NCBI RefSeq assembly: GCF_019801965.1
Contig: NZ_JAHVIA010000002.1
Location: 124,001 to 188,000 of the forward strand
Direction: 5' to 3'
Source of the DNA: Salipiger bermudensis
GTDB taxonomy: Bacteria; Pseudomonadota; Alphaproteobacteria; Rhodobacterales; Rhodobacteraceae
DNA: 64,000 nt
The notes under the pieces were generated by a model that saw only the letters and a program-made list of their open reading frames with translations, ran no database searches and had not been told where the DNA came from. Shown here piece after piece: positions 37,411 through 45,860 of the stretch. Numbering within the stretch: position 1 is the stretch's first letter; every line of letters starts with the position of its first letter. The translations under genes were made by a program, and so were the position numbers.

Positions 37411-38235
37411 ATGCTGGACGCCGGTCAGACGCGCGAGACCCTGCTCGAGGTCAACAACATCGAGGTGATCTACAACCACGTGATCCTCGTGCTGAAGGGG
37501 GTGTCGCTCTCGGTGCCCAAGGGCGGCATCACGGCGCTGCTCGGCGGCAACGGGGCGGGCAAGACCACAACGCTCAAGGCGATCTCGAACCTGCTGCATT
37601 CCGAGCGCGGCGAGGTCACCAAGGGCACGATCAGCTACCGCGGCGAGCGGGTGCAGGATCTCGATCCGGCGGCGCTGGTGAAGAAAGGCGTCATCCAGGT
37701 GATGGAGGGGCGGCACTGTTTCGAGCACCTCACCGTCGAGGAAAACCTGATGACCGGCGCCTTCACCCGCAAGGACGGCAAGGGCGCGGTCGAGGCCGAC
37801 CTGCAGATGGTCTACGACTACTTTCCGCGCCTAAAGGAGCGCCGCAAGTCGCAGGCGGGCTATACCTCGGGCGGCGAGCAGCAGATGTGCGCCATCGGGC
37901 GGGCTCTGATGTCGCGCCCCGAGACCATCCTGCTCGACGAGCCGTCGATGGGCCTTGCGCCGCAGCTGGTGGAGCAGATCTTCGGCATCGTGAAGGCGGT
38001 CAACGAGGGCGAGGGCGTGTCGTTCCTGCTGGCCGAACAGAACACCAACGTGGCGCTGCGCTTCGCCCATTACGGCTACATCCTCGAGAACGGCCGCGTG
38101 GTGATGGACGGCCCCGCCGCCGACCTGCGCGAGAACCCGGATGTGAAGGAATTCTATCTCGGCATGTCCGACGAGGGCCGCAAGTCGTTCCGCGACGTGC
38201 GCTCCTACCGCCGCCGCAAGCGGTGGCTGGCATGA
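37411..38235 (+). CDS. HAAT-family ABC ATPase (LivF-like)
   Basis: A 274-residue ATPase with Walker A GGNGAGKTT, ABC signature YTSGGEQQM and Walker B TILLDEPSMGLAP. It is about 35 residues longer than E. coli LivF, the excess being a basic C-terminal extension (SFRDVRSYRRRKRWLA) that also occurs in transporters associated with acyl-CoA ligases. It completes the transporter with the ATPase at 32464. Confidence 0.9.
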   Translation: MLDAGQTRETLLEVNNIEVIYNHVILVLKGVSLSVPKGGITALLGGNGAGKTTTLKAISNLLHSERGEVTKGTISYRGERVQDLDPAALVKKGVIQVMEGRHCFEHLTVEENLMTGAFTRKDGKGAVEADLQMVYDYFPRLKERRKSQAGYTSGGEQQMCAIGRALMSRPETILLDEPSMGLAPQLVEQIFGIVKAVNEGEGVSFLLAEQNTNVALRFAHYGYILENGRVVMDGPAADLRENPDVKEFYLGMSDEGRKSFRDVRSYRRRKRWLA

Positions 38236-38277
38236 TCCGCGCCCGGCGCGGCTGAGACATCACGAAGAGGGAGGGAG

Positions 38278-38838
38278 ATGCGGTGCTTTCTGGCCCTGCC
38301 GATCCCGGAGCCGCTCCTGCCGCCGCTGATCGCGGTGCAGGAGGCGGTGCCGGTCGGCCGCGCAGTGCCGGAGGAGAACCTGCACCTGACGCTCGCCTTC
38401 CTCGGCGACCGGCCCGAGGCCGAGTTGCGCGAGCTGCACTTCGCGCTCGAGGTTCGGGCGCTGCCGGCGGTGACGCTGGCGCTGGCGGGGCTGGCAAGTT
38501 TCGGCGGGCGGCGGATCAAGCTGCTGGCCGCCGAGGTGAGCAAGACGTCCGAGCTCGTCGCCTTGCAGCGCGAGGCGCTGCGGGCGGTGACGGCGGCGGG
38601 AATGGCGCTCCCGCGGGAGCGCTTTCGCCCGCACGTGACGCTCTTGCGCTTCGGCGCGGGGCTGCGCGAGGCGGACCGGCCGCGGTTCGAGGCGGCGCTG
38701 GCGCCGCTGGCGGGGCTGAACACGGCGCCCGAGCCGGTCGCGGAGATGCGGCTGGTGGGGTCGACACTGACGCCCGAGGGGGCGGTTTACGAGACGCTGG
38801 CGGTCTATCCGCTGGCGACGGGATCCGGGACGGGATGA
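38278..38838 (+). CDS. thpR: RNA 2',3'-cyclic phosphodiesterase ThpR
   Basis: A 186-residue member of the LigT/2H phosphoesterase family. The two HxTL catalytic motifs are HLTLAFLG (near residue 36) and HVTLLRFG (near residue 119). Family members hydrolyse 2',3'-cyclic phosphates to 2'-phosphates. It lies between transporter and ligase genes in the same orientation with gaps of 42 and 13 bases; a metabolic link is not evident, so it is probably an operon passenger. Confidence 0.85.
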   Translation: MRCFLALPIPEPLLPPLIAVQEAVPVGRAVPEENLHLTLAFLGDRPEAELRELHFALEVRALPAVTLALAGLASFGGRRIKLLAAEVSKTSELVALQREALRAVTAAGMALPRERFRPHVTLLRFGAGLREADRPRFEAALAPLAGLNTAPEPVAEMRLVGSTLTPEGAVYETLAVYPLATGSGTG

Positions 38839-38851
38839 GAGGGAGGCTCGG

Positions 38852-40072
38852 ATGAGCAGCTACTACGACGAACTCGAGACGCGCAGCGCGGAGGCGCGCG
38901 CCGCGGCGCTGGCCGAGGCGCTGCCGGAGCAGATCGCCCGCGCCAAGGCGCTGCCGGGCTATGCCGAGGCGCTGGCCGGGGTCGACCCGGGCGCGATCAC
39001 CGACCGGGAGGCGCTGGCCAGGCTGCCGGTGCTGCGCAAGTCGGCGTTGGTCTCGGCGCAGGGGCCGGGGGCGCCGCTCGGCGGCTACGCCGCCAGGCCG
39101 GTGCACGGCTTTGCCCATGTCTTCCAGTCGCCGGGTCCGATCTACGAGCCGGGCGGCATCGAGCACGATTGGTGGCGGCTGGGGCGCTTCCTGCATGCCT
39201 GCGGCATCGGGCAGGGCGACATCGTGCAGAACTGCTTCGGCTATCACCTGACCCCGGCGGGGATGATCTTCGAGAACGGCGCCCGCGCGGTGGGGGCTGC
39301 GGTGCTGCCCGCCGGCACCGGCCAGACCGAGCTGCAGGCCCGCGCCGCGCATGATCTCGGCGTCACCGCCTATGCCGGCACGCCCGATTACCTCAAGCTG
39401 ATCCTCGAGAAGGCGGACGAGATGGGGCTGGAGCTCGGGATCACCCGGGCGGCTGTCTCGGGCGGGGCGCTGTTCCCGTCGCTGCGCGCCTGGTACGCCG
39501 AGCGCGGCATCGCCTGCCGGCAATGCTACGCGACGGCGGATCTCGGCATGGTGGCCTATGAGAGCGAGTCGATGGAGGGGATGATCTGCGACGAGCGGGT
39601 GATCGTCGAGATCGTCACGCCGGGCACCGGCGATCCGGTGGCGTCGGGCGAGGTTGGCGAGGTCGTGGTGACCACGCTCAACCCCGACTACCCGCTGATC
39701 CGCTTCGCCACCGGCGATCTCTCCGCGGTGCTCGAGGGCGAGAGTCCCTGCGGGCGCAGCAACCTGCGGATCAAGGGCTGGATGGGCCGCGCCGACCAGA
39801 CCACCAAGATCAAGGGCATGTTCGTACGCCCCGAGCAGGTGGCGGCGCTGGTGGCGCGCCACGCCGAGATCGACCGGGCGCGGGTGGTGGCCAGCCGCGA
39901 GGGCGAGATGGACGTGCTCACGGTGCGCATCGAGACCACCGCCGCGGACCCGGCGGCCTACGCCGGCACCGTCGCGGAGGTGCTGAAGCTCAAGGGCACG
40001 GTGGAGCTGGTGCCGCCGGGCGGACTGCCGCGCGACGGCGTGGTGATCGAGGACGCGCGGGTCTACGACTGA
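38852..40072 (+). CDS. PaaK-like AMP-ligase with non-canonical P-loop
   Basis: A 406-residue phenylacetate-CoA-ligase-like protein. The fold is recognisable (YAGTPDYLKLIL, VSGGALFPSLRAWY, FATGDLSAVLEG, the hinge WMGRADQTTKIKGMFVRPEQV), but the usual SSGTTGKP nucleotide loop is replaced by FQSPGPIYEPGG around residue 91. It may be an active divergent ligase or an acyl-adenylate partner. It ends the 30.4-40.1 kb operon, 13 bases after thpR. Confidence 0.75.
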   Translation: MSSYYDELETRSAEARAAALAEALPEQIARAKALPGYAEALAGVDPGAITDREALARLPVLRKSALVSAQGPGAPLGGYAARPVHGFAHVFQSPGPIYEPGGIEHDWWRLGRFLHACGIGQGDIVQNCFGYHLTPAGMIFENGARAVGAAVLPAGTGQTELQARAAHDLGVTAYAGTPDYLKLILEKADEMGLELGITRAAVSGGALFPSLRAWYAERGIACRQCYATADLGMVAYESESMEGMICDERVIVEIVTPGTGDPVASGEVGEVVVTTLNPDYPLIRFATGDLSAVLEGESPCGRSNLRIKGWMGRADQTTKIKGMFVRPEQVAALVARHAEIDRARVVASREGEMDVLTVRIETTAADPAAYAGTVAEVLKLKGTVELVPPGGLPRDGVVIEDARVYD

Positions 40073-40138
40073 GGGGGGCTGGGGCGTGACGTTTGTGTTG
40101 CGTTGCTGTCCCGGCGGGGCACCTGGTGGAAAGACCGT

Positions 40139-40215
40139 GAGGGGGCTGTCTGCCCCCTCTTGGCGCGATGCGCCAATTCACCCCCGAAGGTATTTTTGAA
40201 CCAGAGAAGACGGGA
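40139..40215 (-). repeat. Intergenic repeat, arm-beta copy (inverted)
   Basis: Reverse-orientation copy of the element at 30111-30178. It begins with a GAGGGGGC/GCCCCCTC hairpin (40139-40159), continues with TTGGCGC/GCGCCAA pairing, CACCCCCGAAGGTATTTTTG and ends in AACCAGAGAAGACG. It lies between the operon end and the arsC-like gene. The rest of 40073-40230 has no gene. Confidence 0.75.
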
Positions 40216-40230
40216 GCGTCTTGTTCGCGG

Positions 40231-40565
40231 TCAGAGAAGGTCGAGCACCCTTTCCGGGGGGCGGCCGAGGATGGCGCGGGGGCCTTCGATGGCGAGGGGG
40301 CGTTCGATGAGCCGGGGCTCGGCAGCCATGGCGCGCAGCAGGGTGTCGTCGTCGGCGTCCTTGCTCAGGCCCATCTCGCGGAAGGCGGGCTCCTTGCTGC
40401 GCATCATCTCGATGGCCGGCAGGTCTAGCGCGGTTTGCGCCGCCTTGAGCTCCTCGTAGGAAGGCGCGTCCTCGAGATACTTGCGGATCTCCGGCGAGAC
40501 GCCCTTGGCCTCGAGCAGCGCCAGCGCCTCGCGGGATTTCGAGCAGCGCGGGTTGTGCCAGAGGA

Positions 40566-40575
<10 letters not shown>
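40231..40575 (-). CDS. ArsC-family thioredoxin-fold reductase
   Basis: A 114-residue protein with the N-terminal [12 protein letters not shown] motif, the catalytic cysteine site of glutaredoxin-linked arsenate reductases, and a conserved C-terminal part ([10 protein letters not shown]). It could reduce arsenate or belong to the related Spx/YfgD group; no ars genes are next to it. Its start overlaps the end of pyrD by ten bases, so it is the last gene of a DUF952-pyrD-arsC-like operon. Confidence 0.8.
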
Positions 40576-41620
<1,045 letters not shown>

Positions 41621-41624
<4 letters not shown>

Positions 41625-41959
41625 GTCATGTCATCCGGAAACACGTGGCCGCCGAGGCCGAGCTGAAGCGGGCGCGACCAGCGCACATCCTCGAGCCTCA
41701 GCGGGCCATAGAGATGCGGGAACAGCGCCCCGCCGCGGGAGGGCTCCCACGTCAATGCGTCGCCGAGCGTCTCGGCCTCGAGGGCGAGAAGATACAGCCC
41801 CTCCTCTCCGGCGAAGTGCTTGGACGCGGTCTCGCGCACCTGCTCGAGGGTCGAGAAATGGATATAGCCGTCGGCCACGTCCACCGGGGCTCCGGCGGTC
41901 TCGGCTTCGGCCTGCAGCGCGGCCCATTCCCCGGACCTCAGAATTTTATAGATCAGCAT
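41621..41959 (-). CDS. DUF952 family protein
   Basis: A 112-residue protein of the DUF952 family, recognised by the N-terminal IYKI--EW pattern, [16 protein letters not shown] and LFPHLYGPL. The fold is related to ADP-ribosyltransferase-like or glutathione-related proteins, but no reaction is established. It starts the small operon with pyrD; the stop overlaps the pyrD start (ATGA). Confidence 0.8.
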
Positions 41960-42016
41960 GATCTCCAGATGACCGGGAACGCCGCGCCGGTCAATCCCCG
42001 GCGGGCGTGCAGGCCG

Positions 42017-42235
42017 TTACAGCCAGCGTCCGCAATGGCGGTGGATGCGCGGGATGATCACCCAGATCATCGTGGCGACGATGATCGGCACCATCACCAG
42101 ATTGCGCTGCCAGATCTCCCAGCCGACGGTAAGCGGGGCAAGGGCGTAGATCAGCGCGGTGACCAGCGGGTAGACGCCGAGAAAGACGAAGATGGCGAGC
42201 CGGGCGCGAGAGGGCGGGCGGGGAGCTGTGGTCAT
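42017..42235 (-). CDS. Small two-helix membrane protein beside TetR
   Basis: A 72-residue protein with two hydrophobic helices (LAIFVFLGVYPLVTALIYAL and LVMVPIIVATMIWVIIP) and a basic C-terminus. An AGGGA sequence precedes the ATG at 42235. It diverges from the TetR gene at 42357 with a palindromic operator between them, so it is the probable regulated target. Its size and layout resemble conserved small proteins next to TetR genes, but no function is known. Confidence 0.65.
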   Translation of the reverse strand: MTTAPRPPSRARLAIFVFLGVYPLVTALIYALAPLTVGWEIWQRNLVMVPIIVATMIWVIIPRIHRHCGRWL

Positions 42236-42269
42236 GCGCGATTCCCTTGAGGATGCGAGGAGAGGATAA

Positions 42270-42295
42270 ATAGAAACGGAACGTATCGTTTCTAT
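42270..42295. promoter_or_regulatory. TetR-type operator
   Basis: A perfect inverted repeat ATAGAAACG-N8-CGTTTCTAT lies in the 121-bp divergent region. The nested pattern GGAACGtATCGTTTC is like known AcrR/TetR operators. It can control both the small membrane protein and the TetR gene. Confidence 0.6.
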
Positions 42296-42356
42296 AGGGG
42301 CTGGCCCCGGCGCCTGTAAAGAGGTAAGACCGAAAAAAACACCGGACCCGTTCTCG

Positions 42357-42956
42357 ATGACCGAAAGACGAGCTTCCATCGGCGCCCGCCGCAATCCCGA
42401 GACCGAGGCTGCGGTGCTCGACGCCGCCGTGGCGATCGTCGAGGAGAAGGGCATTTCCGGGCTCAGCATGGAGGCGGTGGCGCGCCGCGCCCGTGCCGGC
42501 AAGGCCACGCTCTACCGCTGGTGGCCGACCCGGGGCGCGCTTCTGATGGCGGTCTACCAGCGCCAGAAGCGCATCGCGGGCTATCCCGATACCGGCACGC
42601 TCGAGGGCGATGTGGCGGGCTTCCTCGACACGCTCTTCAGCCATTGGAGCCGCCCCGAGGGGCGCCTCTTCCGGCATATCATCGCCGCGGCGCAGGGCGA
42701 CGCCGACGTCGCCGAGGCGCTCGAGGCCTACCGGCAGGATCGGCTCGCCAGCCTGTCCGAGCTCTTCGAGCGGGCCCGGGCCCGCGGCGAGCTCTCAGCG
42801 GCGGTGCCGTCGGGCGACATGGCGCGCGCGGTCATGGCGATGGCCTGGCTGCACTTGCTGGTCGACCGTCTCGATGCCGATACCGCCGGTATGGCGCGCG
42901 CGCTGGTGCGCGGCTGGACCGTCTCACGGGGCGCCGGCGAGGCGCGCCCGCAATAG
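42357..42956 (+). CDS. TetR/AcrR-family regulator
   Basis: A 199-residue regulator. GLSMEAVARRARAGKATLYRWW is the helix-turn-helix with the TetR recognition-helix ending; the C-terminal domain resembles TetR_C_11. It is divergent from the small membrane-protein gene and is expected to repress both via the operator at 42270-42295. No ligand can be inferred. Confidence 0.88.
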   Translation: MTERRASIGARRNPETEAAVLDAAVAIVEEKGISGLSMEAVARRARAGKATLYRWWPTRGALLMAVYQRQKRIAGYPDTGTLEGDVAGFLDTLFSHWSRPEGRLFRHIIAAAQGDADVAEALEAYRQDRLASLSELFERARARGELSAAVPSGDMARAVMAMAWLHLLVDRLDADTAGMARALVRGWTVSRGAGEARPQ

Positions 42957-43008
42957 GCGCTGCGCAGGCGCCGGGGCGGGCGGGCGCTACGTAAGGTGAA
43001 GCCGTGCT

Positions 43009-43038
43009 TTGACTTGCTCGCGGAAGCGTTGCAACAAT
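43009..43038 (+). promoter_or_regulatory. Candidate sigma-70 promoter of ushA-like gene
   Basis: TTGACT (43009-43014) and AACAAT (43033-43038) are separated by 18 bases; the -10 matches 4 of 6 consensus positions. It lies 35 bases upstream of the start codon, which has GAGAGG as ribosome binding site. Confidence 0.35.
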
Positions 43039-43072
43039 CCGGTCATAAAACGCCCACAGAGAGGTTTCTCCG

Positions 43073-44632
43073 ATGAATTTCCGCCTGCTGACCAGTGCCG
43101 CCGCGCTTGCCCTCACCGCCGGTGCTGCGAGCGCCGAGTATTCGCTGACCATTCTTCACACCAACGATTTCCATTCCCGCTTCGAGCCGATCAGCAAGTA
43201 CGATTCGACCTGCGGCGAAGAAGACAACGCCGCCGGCGAGTGCTTCGGCGGCTCCGCCCGCCTGGTGACGGCGCTCGAGGAGGCCAAGTCCCGGCTCGAC
43301 AACTACCTGCTGGTGGATGGCGGCGACCAGTTCCAGGGCACGCTGTTCTACACCTATTACAAGGGCAAGCTCGCCGCCGAGATGATGAACAAGATGGGCT
43401 ACGACGCGATGACCGTGGGCAACCACGAATTCGACGACGGCCCCGAGGTGCTGCGCGGCTTCGTCGATTCCGTCGAGTTCCCGGTGCTGATGTCGAACGC
43501 CGATGTCTCCGGCGAGCCGCTGCTGGCCGACGCGATCATGAAATCGACCATCATCGAGAAGAACGGCGAGAAGATCGGCCTGATCGGCCTCACCCCGCAG
43601 GACACCGACGAGCTCGCCTCGCCGGGCCCGAACGTGATCTTCACGCCCCCCGCCGACGCGGTGCAGGGCGAGGTCGACAAGCTGACCGAAGAGGGCGTGA
43701 ACAAGATCATCGTGCTGTCGCACTCGGGCTACAAGGTCGATCTCTCCGTCGCCGAGAACACCACCGGCGTGGACGTGATCGTCGGCGGCCACTCCAACAC
43801 CCTGCTGGGCGAGATGGACGGTGCCGAGGGCCCCTATCCGACCATGGTGGGCGACACCGCGATCGTCTCGGCCTATGCCTATGGCAAGTTTCTCGGCGAG
43901 CTCAACGTCACCTTCGACGATGACGGCAATGTCACGGCGGCCTCCGGCGCGCCACTGATCATGGATGCCAGCGTCACCGAGGACGAGGGCACCAAGGCGC
44001 GCATCGCCGAGGCCGCGGCCCCGCTCGACGAGATCCGCAACGAGGTGGTGGCAGAGGCCGCCGAGGAGATCGTCGGCGCCCGCGATGTCTGCCGCGCGAT
44101 GGAGTGCTCGATGGGCAACCTGGTGGCCGATGCCATGCTCGACCGGGTCAAGGACCAGGGCATCCAGATCGCCATCGCCAACAGCGGCGGCCTGCGCGCC
44201 TCGATCGATTCCGGCGAGGTGACCATGGGCGAGGTGCTGACGGTGCTGCCGTTCCAGAACACGCTCTCGACCTTCCAGATCACCGGCGCGACGCTGGTGG
44301 AGGCGCTGGAGAACGGCGTCAGCCAGATGGAGGAGGGTGCTGGCCGCTTCCCGCAGGTCGCGGGCATGTCCTTCACCGTCGATCCCTCGGCCGAGCCGGG
44401 CAGCCGGATCTCCGAGGTCATGGTCGGCGGCGCGCCGGTCGATCCCGAGGCCACCTATGGCGCGGTGTCGAACAACTACGTCCGCAATGGCGGCGACGGC
44501 TACAAGATGTTCGTCAACGCCGAGAACGCCTATGATTTCGGTCCTGACCTGGCGGATGTGACGGCGGAATACCTGGCCGCCAACGCGCCCTACGCGCCCT
44601 ATACCGACGGCCGCATCACCGTCATGGAATAA
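43073..44632 (+). CDS. UshA-like 5'-nucleotidase/2',3'-cyclic phosphodiesterase
   Basis: A 519-residue periplasmic enzyme. A signal peptide (about residues 1-21, AGAASA) precedes a calcineurin-type domain with the metal motifs ILHTNDFHSRFEP, DGGDQFQGT, TVGNHEFDDG, LSHSGYKVD and GGHSNT. The C-terminal 5_nucleotid_C domain (NSGGLRASIDSGEVTMGEV, NNYVRNGGDGYKMF) binds substrate. It hydrolyses nucleotides or UDP-sugars to recover phosphate and nucleosides. It is a single-gene unit with its own terminator. Confidence 0.88.
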   Translation: MNFRLLTSAAALALTAGAASAEYSLTILHTNDFHSRFEPISKYDSTCGEEDNAAGECFGGSARLVTALEEAKSRLDNYLLVDGGDQFQGTLFYTYYKGKLAAEMMNKMGYDAMTVGNHEFDDGPEVLRGFVDSVEFPVLMSNADVSGEPLLADAIMKSTIIEKNGEKIGLIGLTPQDTDELASPGPNVIFTPPADAVQGEVDKLTEEGVNKIIVLSHSGYKVDLSVAENTTGVDVIVGGHSNTLLGEMDGAEGPYPTMVGDTAIVSAYAYGKFLGELNVTFDDDGNVTAASGAPLIMDASVTEDEGTKARIAEAAAPLDEIRNEVVAEAAEEIVGARDVCRAMECSMGNLVADAMLDRVKDQGIQIAIANSGGLRASIDSGEVTMGEVLTVLPFQNTLSTFQITGATLVEALENGVSQMEEGAGRFPQVAGMSFTVDPSAEPGSRISEVMVGGAPVDPEATYGAVSNNYVRNGGDGYKMFVNAENAYDFGPDLADVTAEYLAANAPYAPYTDGRITVME

Positions 44633-44658
44633 TCCGCCTCACGCGGATCACGCCACGG

Positions 44659-44689
44659 GGCGCGCGGCCTGAACGCCGCGCGCCTTTTT
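44659..44689 (+). terminator. Rho-independent terminator after ushA-like gene
   Basis: A perfect 10-bp stem GGCGCGCGGC/GCCGCGCGCC with a six-base loop is followed by TTTTT on the plus strand. Confidence 0.9.
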
Positions 44690-44977
44690 CGTGTTTGGCG
44701 GTGGCGTCGGGCGGGAAACATCGCCGAAAACACCCCGGGGAGCCGCGCCCGGCCGCAGCGGACGGCCTGCCTCCGGCGGGAGTATTTTTGACGAAGAGAA
44801 GCCAGGGGCGCCAATGCTCCGGGCTTCTTCTGGCTGGAAATATCCCGGGGGAGTCCGCGCCCCGCGCGGACGGGGGCAGCGCCCCCGATGGCGCGGACGG
44901 GCACAGGCGAAACCGTGTCGCCGCGTCTCTCGAAACTGCCGATAGCCTTACGGTTAATGCGCTGCTAGGCAGAGCCC
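44690..44977. other. Non-coding region with composite repeat
   Basis: This segment between the terminator and the MarR gene is occupied mainly by the composite repeat at 44766-44890. The remainder shows no reading frame with a ribosome binding site. The MarR promoter must lie near 44900-44977; no consensus was recognised. Confidence 0.6.
44766..44890 (+). repeat. Composite intergenic repeat (alpha plus beta-like arm)
   Basis: Contains the alpha arm CCTCCGGCGGGAGTATTTTT followed by GACGAAGAGAAG, then a spacer and the second arm CTTCTTCTGGCTGGAAATAT with CCCGGGGGAGTC and a GGGGGC-AGC-GCCCCC hairpin. The two arms are arranged head to head around the GAAG/CTTC segments. Confidence 0.75.
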
Positions 44978-45409
44978 ATGAAGGATTTTGACAAGTCGCG
45001 CTCCGCCGGCTACCTCGCCAATCACCAGGCCCGGCTCTTCGCCCAGGCACTGGCCGAGCGCATCAACCCGATGGGTCTCGCCCCGGCCCAGTTCCAGTGC
45101 CTGCTCGAGCTCTGGCGCGAGGACGGGCTGACCCAGCGCGACCTGGTGCAGCGGCTCGATGTCGAGCAGGCGACGATGGCCAACACGCTCAAGCGCATGG
45201 AACGCGACGGGCTGATCGAGCGCCGCGCCCACGAGGGCGACGGCCGCGCCCGCACCATCCACCTGACCGAGCGCGCCCGCGTGCTGCAGGGGCCGGCGCA
45301 GGCCGAGGCCCGCGCGGTCAATGCCCGTGCCACCGCCGAGATGAGCGAGGAAGAGCACGCGGCCTTTCTCGATCTCATGAGCCGCGCCGTCGAGGCGCTG
45401 CGCAGGTAG
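44978..45409 (+). CDS. MarR-family transcriptional regulator
   Basis: A 143-residue winged-helix protein. The recognition segment (DLVQRLDVEQATMANTLKRM) and the wing (RRAHEGDGRARTIHLT) match MarR. The gene is transcribed toward DUF1992 and a methyltransferase gene, which may be co-transcribed. The effector is unknown. Confidence 0.88.
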   Translation: MKDFDKSRSAGYLANHQARLFAQALAERINPMGLAPAQFQCLLELWREDGLTQRDLVQRLDVEQATMANTLKRMERDGLIERRAHEGDGRARTIHLTERARVLQGPAQAEARAVNARATAEMSEEEHAAFLDLMSRAVEALRR

Positions 45410-45495
45410 GTCACGCGCAGGGGCTGGATGCCGGTCGCGATCTGCGGCATCCTCGCCGGCGACGCCGCCAGCCCAAGCGCCCGCAGGAGAGGCCG

Positions 45496-45798
45496 ATGGA
45501 CCATCCGCTGATCGACCTGATCAATGCCCGCATCGCCAAGGCCGAGGGCGAGGGCGCCTTCGACAACCTTCCCGGCGCCGGCAAGCCGCTGCCCGCCTGC
45601 GACGATCCCGAGAACGCGGTCATCAACCGCATCCTGAAGGACAATGGCGCCGTGCCGGAGTTCGTCTCGCTGTCGCGCGAGCTCGCCAAGCTCCGCGAGG
45701 AGCTGCGCGAGACCGCCGACCGCAGCGAACGCAGGCGCCTGATGCAGGACATGTCGCTGCTCGAGGCGCGGATCGAGATCGCCCGCAAGGCGCGCTGA
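45496..45798 (+). CDS. DUF1992 (DnaJ-homologue subfamily C member 28-like) protein
   Basis: A 100-residue protein with the conserved opening IDLINARIAKAEGEGAFDNLPGAGKPL of the DUF1992 family, found in proteins related to DnaJC28. The C-terminal half is a charged helix. AGGAGAGG precedes the ATG at 45496; longer upstream starts overlap the MarR gene and lack the motif. No molecular role is established. Confidence 0.8.
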   Translation: MDHPLIDLINARIAKAEGEGAFDNLPGAGKPLPACDDPENAVINRILKDNGAVPEFVSLSRELAKLREELRETADRSERRRLMQDMSLLEARIEIARKAR

Positions 45799-45860
45799 GG
45801 CTTGGACAATCCCGCCGCCCCGTGGCAGGGTCGCCGCCGCATCAAGGAGGGCCGCGCCGG

